Of a DNA stretch of 64,000 bases, positions 25,599 to 33,476 are shown piece by piece (within the stretch, counting starts at the first letter, position 1; each line of letters opens with the position of its first letter). The stretch comes from JACRIM01 sp964605185 (GTDB taxonomy: Bacteria; Planctomycetota; Phycisphaerae; UBA1845; UTPLA1), in NCBI GenBank assembly GCA_964605185.1, contig CAZSBF010000006.1:1-64000 (forward strand). The letters are read 5' to 3'. The notes beneath the pieces were generated by a model. It made no database searches and was not told the origin of the DNA. It saw nothing but the letters and a program-made list of their open reading frames with translations. Made by a program: the position numbers and the translations under genes.

Positions 25599-26258
25599 AT
25601 GAAGAAGATCGCTATCTGTCTATCGGGTTGCGGATTCCTGGATGGTGCCGAGATTCATGAATCAGTGTTGACGCTGCTTGCCATTGATCAGGCCGGAGCA
25701 AAGGCGGTGTGTTGCGCGCCGGACGTGGCGCAGGCCGGCGTGGTGAATCATGCGACACACAAGCCCGACTCGGCGTGGCGGAACGTGCTGGTCGAATCGG
25801 CGCGGATCGCCCGTGGAGAGATCAAGAATATCGCGGAGGTGCGTGCGGCCGACGTGGACGCCCTGATCTTTCCCGGCGGTTTCGGGGCGGCGAAGAATCT
25901 CTGCACCTTCGCCACTGACGGACCGAATTGCCGGGTCAACCCCGACGTTGAGCGGCTGGCCGGCGAGATGCTCGCGGCGAAGAAGCCGATCGGGGCGATC
26001 TGTATTGCGCCGGCGATGCTGGCGCGGATCGTCGGCCGAAAGGACTTGCATCCGAAGATGACGATCGGTACCGACAAGGCCACGGCCGCCGCGATGAACC
26101 AGATGGGCGCGGTGCACTGCGACTGCGCCGTGACGGAGATGGTCGTCGACGCGCAGCACAATATCGTGACGACGCCTGCATACATGACAGGCCAGGGACC
26201 GGCCGAGGTATTCGAGGGGATTCGCAAGCTGGTGGCCGAGGTGATTCGGCTCGCATAA
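25599..26258 (+). CDS. elbB: ElbB, DJ-1/PfpI-superfamily glyoxalase-like protein
   Basis: A 219-aa protein of the DJ-1/PfpI fold, closely resembling E. coli ElbB: MKKIAICLSGCGFLDGAEIHE at the start, IFPGGFGAAKNL, the nucleophile-elbow region AICIAPAML (Cys ~138) and IVTTPAYM near the end. ElbB has glyoxalase activity in vitro and has been linked to isoprenoid production. The ATG has GAGGAGG 7 bases upstream. It follows the TGS-GTPase by 44 bases and is closed by a strong terminator. Confidence 0.95.
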   Translation: MKKIAICLSGCGFLDGAEIHESVLTLLAIDQAGAKAVCCAPDVAQAGVVNHATHKPDSAWRNVLVESARIARGEIKNIAEVRAADVDALIFPGGFGAAKNLCTFATDGPNCRVNPDVERLAGEMLAAKKPIGAICIAPAMLARIVGRKDLHPKMTIGTDKATAAAMNQMGAVHCDCAVTEMVVDAQHNIVTTPAYMTGQGPAEVFEGIRKLVAEVIRLA

Positions 26259-26291
26259 GGCGAGGCCGCATATTTCGACACCGCAGAAATG

Positions 26292-26337
26292 AAAAAGCCC
26301 CGCCGGGCATTTCGCCGAGCGGGGCCTTTTTTTGTTG
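26292..26337. terminator. Bidirectional intrinsic terminator between elbB and the RRM gene
   Basis: AAAAAGCCCCGC ... GCGGGGCCTTTTTTT: a GC-rich stem flanked by A and T runs, correctly placed for the converging genes elbB (+) and the RRM protein (-). Confidence 0.9.
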
Positions 26338-26358
26338 CGAATGAACGCGGGGGGTTGC

Positions 26359-26724
26359 TTAGTAGCGGCGTCCGCCGCCACCACCACCGCCACCACCGCC
26401 GCCGCCGTAACCACCACGACCGCCGCCGCCACCGCCGTAGCCGCCGCGACCGCCACCACCACCGCCGCTGCGGTTTTCCTTGGGGCGAGCCTCGTTGACC
26501 TTGAGGGCGCGACCGCCATGGTCCTTGCCGTCGAGGGCCGCGATGGCGGCCTGAGCGGCGCTGTCACTGCCGAATTCGACGAAGCCGAAGCCCTTGCTCT
26601 GGCCGGTGTCGCGGTCGGTGATGACCTGCGCTGAGACGACGTCGCCGTGAGGAGCGAACAATGTTTGGAGATCCGAGTCACTCACGCTGAAGCTCAGATT
26701 ACCGACATACAACTTTTTGCCCAT
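26359..26724 (-). CDS. Glycine-rich RRM RNA-binding protein
   Basis: A 121-aa RNA-binding protein. One RRM (residues 3-80) has RNP2 LYVGNLSF and RNP1 KGFGFVEF; the tail (~87-121) is nearly all Gly with Arg and Tyr. This matches cyanobacterial Rbp proteins and plant glycine-rich RNA-binding proteins, often cold-induced RNA chaperones. Start ATG 26724 with AGGA 8 bases upstream. A gene-free stretch of about 330 bases upstream could be a long regulated leader, as in cold-shock mRNAs (inference). Confidence 0.93.
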   Translation of the reverse strand: MGKKLYVGNLSFSVSDSDLQTLFAPHGDVVSAQVITDRDTGQSKGFGFVEFGSDSAAQAAIAALDGKDHGGRALKVNEARPKENRSGGGGGGRGGYGGGGGGRGGYGGGGGGGGGGGGRRY

Positions 26725-27055
26725 GATTTTTTCCTAATTCAAGTGGGCCTGCTGACCTCGTCTTTTGCTTTCCGGGTCAATCGAGAAAGGAACCAGTAAT
26801 CCGGTTCGGATGGTTTGTTGCGAGAAGAAGCAGCAGGAGCGAGAAGGCAAGAAAGTTGACCTGTCACGTAGCCTGAGAAGCTCGGTCGTCGAACCAACCG
26901 GTTGGGATGGTAAGTGGGCAGCGCGTGGATGTCCATGCAAATTTGCTGGAAATGTGGACAAGCAACGGGGAAACGCGGAAATCGCGGTTTTTGTCGTCGG
27001 TAAAGCGGATATTACACGGCGTTTCGGCGGGAACGGCGCGGCACCGATTCTGGTT
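26725..27055. other. Gene-free stretch upstream of the RRM gene
   Basis: No convincing gene; frames here are low-complexity and lack ribosome sites. It must hold the RRM gene promoter on the minus strand. A TAATAT lies near 27006-27011 (minus) but without a good -35. Confidence 0.5.
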
Positions 27056-27346
27056 TTACGGGGTCGCCATGGCCTCGATCGCGGTGAGTTCTCGCTCGAT
27101 CTGCTCGGCGGTGACGGCCTCCCCCTTGTTCATGCGGGCAATGATTTCGGTGAGCTTTTTCTTGCCCTCGTCCTTTCGGCGGTCGACGAGGAAGCCGTCG
27201 TAGACATGTTCGCCGGCCATGGCCCGGTTGATCTCGGCTTCCTTGTTGTGTTCGTCGAGATCGGTGAAGAAGACAACGCGAAACAGGCGGCCATAGTCGG
27301 CTTCGCGGTAGATTTCGAACATGGTCTTGTCGGCGGGGGCGGGCAT
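27056..27346 (-). CDS. Conserved-looking 96-aa protein of unknown function
   Basis: A small soluble, charged protein: FEIYREADYGRLFRVVFFTDLDEH, then a helix-rich half (KKKLTEIIARMNKG, EQIERELTAIEAM). ATG 27346 lies 7 bases after the stop of the ACP-like/zinc-ribbon gene, so the two are probably one transcript. An upstream extension to 27613 would run through that gene in another frame and is rejected. No domain recognised. Confidence 0.6.
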   Translation of the reverse strand: MPAPADKTMFEIYREADYGRLFRVVFFTDLDEHNKEAEINRAMAGEHVYDGFLVDRRKDEGKKKLTEIIARMNKGEAVTAEQIERELTAIEAMATP

Positions 27347-27353
27347 TAGTTTC

Positions 27354-28355
27354 TCAGGGTTTCGGATCGCTCTTTGCCCATTGTAGCGGGTTGGGATTGA
27401 TGGGTGTTCCGCATTCAGGACAGATGCCGGACTCAACGCCGGTAAGGTCGTACTCGCATTTTGTGCACCATCCACCGCGATCACCGGAGATGAGTTCGGC
27501 GAGGTCGCGGAAGGTATTGATGCCTTTGGGGAGCTTAGCCTTGTCGTTGATTTTCCCAATGCGTCGCAGCGCAACGACCGTAGTGTACGCACAGGCAGCG
27601 ATCGCGCCCGCAATGCAATTACCGAGCACGAGTAAGGTTAGAAACCAAACCCCCCAGCCACTGTTTGCTGTGAGGCCCGTTAAGCGACCGATGATCTTGA
27701 AAGCGATACCGGTCAGTATTAACACCAACAGGACCCCGCGAGACCCGTAGAGATAATCGGCTGTTTTCTCTAATCGTGTTGGGAGCAAAGGAGGGATTCG
27801 GTTTTGTGACAATGCTCGGAGCTTTGCCCACGCGACCCGTAGCGCGCGGCCCTGAAGACGCTCGTGGATTTGTGTGCTTGGTCCAAACGGTTTTAGTCGA
27901 GGGTTGTAGTCTCCTACAATTTCTTCAATCTTACGAAATGCGCCAGCGGATTTCGATGTAGCTCCGAGAATTGTCACCTCTTTCACCTTGCCGAAGCGGG
28001 CGCGCGATGCTACGAGGTCGGCGAGTCTGCCGAAGGTGAACAGCTCCGCGTATTTCACTTCCCACTCTTCAGGTGTCATTTTCTGAGAGCCGCCAACCAA
28101 ATAGGCCCAGTCTTCATCACTTATCCAGACGCCGAGCGACTTCTCAAGCTGGAACGAGAGATCGATGTAATCGAGTGGGTCCGCTCCTGCCACTTCTTTG
28201 AAGTATTGATCGATCCGCGTTTCGTGCGTGATCGGCACTGTACATCCCGTGATTTTGTTCAAGGCATCTTGAATCACTGATAAAATGCCGACAGTGTGTG
28301 GCGAATCAGGGTTGTCGGGAGTGTTCGCCGGGATTGTGGGCACCGGGGATTCCAT
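27354..28355 (-). CDS. ACP-like domain / two-TM / zinc-ribbon protein
   Basis: A 333-aa protein of unknown function with three parts. Residues ~20-85 resemble an acyl carrier protein, including GADPLDYIDLSFQLEKSLGV; the phosphopantetheine Ser of the DSL motif is Pro60, so it cannot be charged. Two hydrophobic helices lie near 210-265. A C-terminal zinc ribbon CTKCEYDLTGVESGICPECG is of the form common in planctomycetes. ATG 28355 has AGGAGG 12 bases upstream. It heads a short minus-strand operon with the 96-aa protein. The ACP-like part may be a docking module. Confidence 0.7.
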   Translation of the reverse strand: MESPVPTIPANTPDNPDSPHTVGILSVIQDALNKITGCTVPITHETRIDQYFKEVAGADPLDYIDLSFQLEKSLGVWISDEDWAYLVGGSQKMTPEEWEVKYAELFTFGRLADLVASRARFGKVKEVTILGATSKSAGAFRKIEEIVGDYNPRLKPFGPSTQIHERLQGRALRVAWAKLRALSQNRIPPLLPTRLEKTADYLYGSRGVLLVLILTGIAFKIIGRLTGLTANSGWGVWFLTLLVLGNCIAGAIAACAYTTVVALRRIGKINDKAKLPKGINTFRDLAELISGDRGGWCTKCEYDLTGVESGICPECGTPINPNPLQWAKSDPKP

Positions 28356-28485
28356 TGAATCTCGCTTGCCTCCTGAACAACAACGTACCTTTGCTGCGGG
28401 GTAATTATACACGCGCAAGCAGGCGTGTTCGAAACACACGCCGGTGTTCGCGGCAAGCCCGTTGACTAGGCAATGAGCGCGATAG

Positions 28486-31400
28486 CTATACCCCCACCAC
28501 CGTCGCCAATTCGACCCGCGACGGTGCCTGGTGTTTGGCGCGAAGCTCGCGTTCCAGTTCCGCAAGGCGCGATTCGATGTCGGCCATCTTCTTCTTGTTG
28601 CGGACCAGCTTGTCGCGGTGGCGGCGCAGGAAGTAGGCGATGGTCTCGATGCGAATCTTGATCGAGCCGGTGGGTTTGTTTTCGTCGATGTCCTTGAAGC
28701 AGAAGTAGGGTGTACCGCTCTTCTCGACGATTTCCTCGACGACGCTGTAGATTGGGGCATCGTGGCCGCACTTGAAGCTGGAGAGTTCCAACGCGACGAG
28801 ATTTGGATGTCGCGCGGCGTACTTGGCGGCCCAGATTTTACGATTGGTGTTTTCGCTGTAGGCGTTCTTCCAGACATCCTCGATGGAGACCACACTGGCG
28901 AAGTCACCACGGCGGACCTCTTCGCCGAAGAGGCGGTCGAGCATGTCTGGGTCGCGCGGCAATGCGTCCATGGTGAAGACGGGGATGCCGAGCTTCTGGA
29001 ACTCGTCGGGGATTTCATGGCAGACGCCGGGGTCGTGGTGGTAGGGCCGGGTGAGCAGGACGACGCCGACCTCATCGTTGGCCTCGATGCGGTCGAGGAG
29101 TTCGCGGGCCTGTCGGCGCTGCTCTGCCCAGAGTGTGTCGTAATGATCCCAGGCGACGCGGCAGGCGCGGGCGTTCTCATCGCGCGAGAGGCCGAACTTG
29201 GTCTCGAACTCGGCAAACATCTGCCGCTCAAGCAGGCCCGGCTCGCTGAAGTTCACGAAGGTGTCGAGATAGACGGTGCCGAGGTCTTTGAAGAGATCGC
29301 TCTCTTTGGTGAAGGCGGCCTTCACGGCTTCGGGTGTCGCGGAGACGGTCGGGCAGGCCCGGCTGCTTTGGATGTTCTCCAAAAAGGTCGGCATGCAGTC
29401 GATCATCGGGAAGAAGATATAGTCGAGCGGAGCTTCCTTGTGCTTGTGGTAGAGCAGGTTGTGAACGTGGGGGATGCCGATCTTGCTGGGGAAGCAGGGA
29501 TCGATCGCGCCACGCTTGGCCCCCTCCTTGTATAGCTCCTCGCTGGTGTAGTCGGACCAGATGAGATTTCGCTTGGCGATGCCGAGTGACTCGAAGTAGG
29601 CCATGAACCAGGGGCCCATCGAATACATATTGAGAACGCGCGGCATGCCGATGCGGATGTTCTCGCGTTTCTTCATCAACTCGGCGCGGCGATCGATCTC
29701 CTTCTTCTTAAGGAAGTTTGTTACGGTCACTTTCGGCAGGGCATCGGCGACGCTCTGTACATTGGCTGGGGCAAAGGCCTCGCGAGCGCCAATCTCGGCG
29801 AAGTTTGGATTCGCCTTCTTCGCGGCGTCGAGGCCGGCCTTGATCTCGCGCATGTCGTTGACGTCTTCGACGGTGCCCTTTTCGCACGTGGCGATGATGA
29901 GGCGCTGTTCGTCGGCCTGGAGGGGGACTTTCGATTTCGACTTCTTCGGCGCGGCCCCGGGCGACGGAGACTGTGCAGCGTCGGGCTCCCCGTGTTTGAT
30001 ACGCGTCGGGTGGCCTGATTCCGGGCCCATCTTGATGATGTGCGAGGTCAGGTCGACCAACGGCGCCGCGGAACTTGCACCAGTCTTGACGTCGATAAAT
30101 GTTCGCAGGCACTTGTTCTTGCAGAAATAGCAGCGCGTGGCCTCTTCGCGGGTGGTGCGGAATTGGATCTTCGCCACGCGATCGACGCCGATGAAGGTGG
30201 TGCGCAGATCGTTCTCGGTAAAGAGACGATGCGCCTCGACCGCGCAGCCGATCGCGCCGGCCTCGCCACAAAACTTGTGAACGGTGACTTTCGGTTCGAC
30301 GCCGGTGCCTTTGAAGCGGCTGGTGATGAAATCGACCTGCGTCTTCACAGCGGCGAGGTTGTGTTGCGTGCCGCCTTGCAGGACGAAGTTCGTGCCGAGC
30401 TTGGCGAGATTTGGAATCTGCGAGACGTACAGCCAGATATTCTTTGGCAGCACGTCGCAGAGGCCTGCCATGATTTCGTGCGGGGACCAGCCTTGGCGTT
30501 GGAAGTCGACAATGTCGCTCTGCATGAAGACGGCGCAGCCGTAGCCGAAGCTGGGCATGGCCTCGGCGGAGAAGGCGATGTCGGCGAACTCCTCAACTTT
30601 GAAGCCGAAGCCCTGGGCCGTGCTTTGCAGGAAGTAGCCGTTGCCGGCGGAGCATTGCGTGTTGAGCTTGAAATCCTTGACCTGGCCGTTCTTGAGGATG
30701 ATGAGTTTGATGTCCTGGCCGCCGACGTCGACGATGACATCCGTCTCGGGATAGAAGTGCAGGCCCGCTTGCGTGTGGGCCACAGTCTCTACGAGCGCGA
30801 CATCGGCCCCGATGACTTCCTTGAGGATGTCCTTCGCGTAGCCGGTGGTGCCGACGCCGAGGACTTCGAGCGTGCAGCCCTGATCGCTGATTTGCTTGTG
30901 AAGGGCGGCGATGATCTCCATCGTGTCTTCAATGGGGTTGCCCTTGGAAAGTTGGTAGGCACTGGCGACGACCTTTTTCTCCAAGTCGAGGAGGACGCCC
31001 TTTGTGCTGGTGCTGCCGCCGTCGAGACCGATGAATGCCTTGATGTTGGAGCCCGGCGCGAACGAAACCGGCTTCCACGGTTCCTTGCGATAGCGTTCTT
31101 TGAACTCGGCGAGGTCGGTGGACTCCTTCCACAAGCCGCGTCCGCCGGCGGCCTTCTTTTCTTCAAGGCGGCCGACGCTGACGTACCACTCCAGTTCGGC
31201 GATCCCGCGATAGACGCCGAAGTTGGGGTTGTCCTGGACTTCGATCTTGGCATATTCGACCGCGCCGAGCGCGGCAAAGTATTGCGCGTTCTCCGGGACG
31301 ACGACGAGTTCCTCGATGGGCTTCGTCTCATCGAACGGCACATTGCGCTCGCGCCAGATGGCGGGGATGTTGTGCCGCCAGCAGTCGCGCATGCCTTTGA

Positions 31401-32355
31401 TGTAGCAGTTCGGCCCGCCGAGCAGGAGCACCTGCGGACGAAGCGTGTGGCCGCGGGTGAGGACGCTGAGGTTCTGCTGGATGATGCTCTCGAAGAGCGA
31501 TGCCATAAGTTCGTCGGGCGGAACCCCCTGCTTTTGCAGGCCGTTGATGTCGGTTTCGGCGAAGACGCCGCACTTGCCGGCGACGGGGTGCAGCTTCAAT
31601 CCGACGTAGCCCATTTCGCAGAGCTGGTCGGCGGGGATTTTCAATTTGGCATTGATCTTGTCGATGACCGCGCCGGTGCCGCCGGCGCATTTGTCGTTCA
31701 TCGAGGGGATCTTCTTTTTCTTGCCGGTGGATTCATCGGTCTTGAAGACAATGATTTTGGCGTCCTGACCACCGAGTTCGATGACGCTTTGCACATCGGG
31801 GTACATTTTTTCGACGGAGAGGCTGACGGCGTTGACCTCCTGCACAAACTTCGCGCCGATGCGCTTGCCAATGGAGGAGCCGCCGCTTCCGGTCATGAAG
31901 ACGCGGTAGGCGTTTCGCGGCACGTCGGTGAACTTGGCCTCGATGGTGCGAAGCATCTCAATGCACTTCTCGGGCTGCTTGGTGTCATGGCGCTGGTAGT
32001 CTTTGTGGAGGATTTCATCGGTGACGGGATCGACGACGACGAACTTCACCGTGGTACTGCCGACATCGAGGCCGATGAAGAGGCCCTGCGGGTATTTCGC
32101 CGTTGGTGCAAAGGGCAGGTCGTCGATCGTGGGCCGCGATTTCTCGGCCTTGACCATGCCGACGTTGAGCGTGACGAAGCCGACCGGCGTGTCCTTCGGT
32201 TCGCTCTTGGTGGAGCAGCATCCGCCGGAAGAACAGCCGCCGCCGGACGATTTGCCGACAACGGGAAGTCCACCGGCCTTGGCGTCGGAGTGCGTTCCGC
32301 AGGAGCCGCCGGAGTTGTGGCCGGTGTCGGATTTGAGGTTTGGAGCGTTACTCAT
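28486..32355 (-). CDS. Tandem BadF/BcrA-type activase (2-hydroxyacyl-CoA dehydratase/double-cubane family)
   Basis: A 1289-aa ATP-dependent electron-transfer protein. A Cys-rich tail (Cys19, 41, 46, 47) is followed by activase domain 1 (~90-400) with LDVGSTT, ELGGQDAK, NDKCAGGTG (Cys223) and GKCGVFAETD (Cys262), the [4Fe-4S] ligand positions of HgdC-type activases. Activase domain 2 (~435-720) has LDGGSTSTKG, DVGGQDIK, NTQCSAGNG and GCAVFMQSD. Then come CYFCKNKC and a DUF2229-like region (RIGMPRVLNMY, DPCFPSKIG). Such proteins hydrolyse ATP to push low-potential electrons into an Fe-S partner, probably the 33477-35261 product. The substrate is unknown. Anaerobic metabolism is implied. Confidence 0.88.
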   Translation of the reverse strand: MSNAPNLKSDTGHNSGGSCGTHSDAKAGGLPVVGKSSGGGCSSGGCCSTKSEPKDTPVGFVTLNVGMVKAEKSRPTIDDLPFAPTAKYPQGLFIGLDVGSTTVKFVVVDPVTDEILHKDYQRHDTKQPEKCIEMLRTIEAKFTDVPRNAYRVFMTGSGGSSIGKRIGAKFVQEVNAVSLSVEKMYPDVQSVIELGGQDAKIIVFKTDESTGKKKKIPSMNDKCAGGTGAVIDKINAKLKIPADQLCEMGYVGLKLHPVAGKCGVFAETDINGLQKQGVPPDELMASLFESIIQQNLSVLTRGHTLRPQVLLLGGPNCYIKGMRDCWRHNIPAIWRERNVPFDETKPIEELVVVPENAQYFAALGAVEYAKIEVQDNPNFGVYRGIAELEWYVSVGRLEEKKAAGGRGLWKESTDLAEFKERYRKEPWKPVSFAPGSNIKAFIGLDGGSTSTKGVLLDLEKKVVASAYQLSKGNPIEDTMEIIAALHKQISDQGCTLEVLGVGTTGYAKDILKEVIGADVALVETVAHTQAGLHFYPETDVIVDVGGQDIKLIILKNGQVKDFKLNTQCSAGNGYFLQSTAQGFGFKVEEFADIAFSAEAMPSFGYGCAVFMQSDIVDFQRQGWSPHEIMAGLCDVLPKNIWLYVSQIPNLAKLGTNFVLQGGTQHNLAAVKTQVDFITSRFKGTGVEPKVTVHKFCGEAGAIGCAVEAHRLFTENDLRTTFIGVDRVAKIQFRTTREEATRCYFCKNKCLRTFIDVKTGASSAAPLVDLTSHIIKMGPESGHPTRIKHGEPDAAQSPSPGAAPKKSKSKVPLQADEQRLIIATCEKGTVEDVNDMREIKAGLDAAKKANPNFAEIGAREAFAPANVQSVADALPKVTVTNFLKKKEIDRRAELMKKRENIRIGMPRVLNMYSMGPWFMAYFESLGIAKRNLIWSDYTSEELYKEGAKRGAIDPCFPSKIGIPHVHNLLYHKHKEAPLDYIFFPMIDCMPTFLENIQSSRACPTVSATPEAVKAAFTKESDLFKDLGTVYLDTFVNFSEPGLLERQMFAEFETKFGLSRDENARACRVAWDHYDTLWAEQRRQARELLDRIEANDEVGVVLLTRPYHHDPGVCHEIPDEFQKLGIPVFTMDALPRDPDMLDRLFGEEVRRGDFASVVSIEDVWKNAYSENTNRKIWAAKYAARHPNLVALELSSFKCGHDAPIYSVVEEIVEKSGTPYFCFKDIDENKPTGSIKIRIETIAYFLRRHRDKLVRNKKKMADIESRLAELERELRAKHQAPSRVELATVVGV

Positions 32356-32420
32356 GGGTCAGCCTTCTACTTATTGGTAAGGTCCGCTGTGCGGACCCTG
32401 AATATCCATCAATTCATTCA

Positions 32421-32966
32421 CTACGGACACGGCACATCTTTTCCGATCGCCGAATCGGGCAGGGTGACGTTCCAGCCCGTCTCCGTCAGTACCCATTGGG
32501 CATAGCTGTTGCTGTTCGGGCCGGGAAACAGCACGTAATTATCCTTGCACGGGTATGTCGGAGACTCCGTGTAGATGAACTCGACCACGGACTCGGCGAC
32601 CGGGCCCTGCAGTTCCGCGATGACGTAGGTGCCGCCGGCCCCGACGCCGCTTTCGGCCGTGAGAAAGTTTTGTCGCACATGGCCATAAAGCCCGCCGGCG
32701 TCCTGCCAGACCTCCCAGCGCGAATAGGTATTAGCGTTTTTTCGTTTGACGATGAACCATGGATGCGTGGCGATGCCCTCCAGCTCCGGGATCGGCGCGC
32801 TGTAAAGTCGCACCAGGGCCTGGCTGTTGGATAGCACGGTGTCGAGCGGCAGAAACAGATTCTGATCCGGGATTCCGCTGTCGCAGCCAAGCATTAGGGA
32901 AATCGGTACCAGCCCCAAGACCAAGCGAATTCCGTTCATTCGAAACATTTTCTCTCGCGTTTTCAT
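32421..32966 (-). CDS. Putative lipoprotein (DUF3750-like)
   Basis: A 181-aa protein with a lipoprotein signal ending LMLGC (Cys ~28). The mature part contains HPWFIVKRKNANTYSRWEVW and a C-terminal pair of Cys (YPCKDNY, VPCP). The H-x-W-I/F-V-K plus R-[YW]-E-V pattern recalls the DUF3750 family, but this is from memory. It lies between the activase and its presumed partner on the same strand. Start could be 32966 or either of two Met codons within the next 30 bases. Confidence 0.65.
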   Translation of the reverse strand: MKTREKMFRMNGIRLVLGLVPISLMLGCDSGIPDQNLFLPLDTVLSNSQALVRLYSAPIPELEGIATHPWFIVKRKNANTYSRWEVWQDAGGLYGHVRQNFLTAESGVGAGGTYVIAELQGPVAESVVEFIYTESPTYPCKDNYVLFPGPNSNSYAQWVLTETGWNVTLPDSAIGKDVPCP

Positions 32967-33052
32967 AAACGAATTCGTCCCGAATCACATATCTCACGTG
33001 TCTGTCCGCTGTGCGAACCTCAGCTTTTTCGCACGCGCTACTACGCGCCTCG

Positions 33053-33454
33053 TCACTTCAATCGACCCAATAAGTTCGCAATAACATTCTTCCACTCAGC
33101 GAATTCGGCCTCATCTGCTTCCGCCCAAAGCTCCCACAACTCAGACTTGACATCTTGACTTGCGAATACAGCTTTGCGAGCCTTCTCGATTAGCGCCTTG
33201 TCAGCAGGCGGCATCTTTTTCACCCATTCGACAACCTCGTCAGGCAATCCGTTTCCATGTCGGCCACAAAGAGCAGCAACGACTTCCGCGGCTGCCAGTG
33301 CATTACAGGCTGATCCAGCTTCGACCCCATCCCGGTTCTTTATTGCCTCGTCAAGCGTTGCGCCCAGGATCGCGAAGTCGGCCGCCTTCTCTAGCTCAAA
33401 CACCCAATCGCTTGCGTCGTCGTTTTCGAATGTCCCTGTGCCCCATGTGCCCAC
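33053..33454 (-). CDS. DUF4259-family protein
   Basis: A 133-aa soluble protein with the DUF4259 signature at its start (MGTWGTGTFENDDASDW), followed by Ala/Glu-rich helices. Function unknown; members are scattered and often found near mobile or defence genes. It lies 22 bases before the dehydratase-like gene stop on the same strand, in the run containing the activase. Confidence 0.85.
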   Translation of the reverse strand: MGTWGTGTFENDDASDWVFELEKAADFAILGATLDEAIKNRDGVEAGSACNALAAAEVVAALCGRHGNGLPDEVVEWVKKMPPADKALIEKARKAVFASQDVKSELWELWAEADEAEFAEWKNVIANLLGRLK

Positions 33455-33476
33455 AGGCGCTCCTTAAGTTCGATTA

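Noticed and set aside
26734..26961. 75-codon minus-strand frame upstream of the RRM gene
   Set aside because: Low-complexity, no ribosome site, and no family; more likely leader sequence.
30040..32505. 821-codon open frame on the plus strand
   Set aside because: It is antisense to the activase gene, has no recognisable domain and arises from the high-GC third-position bias; the minus-strand protein has clear motifs.
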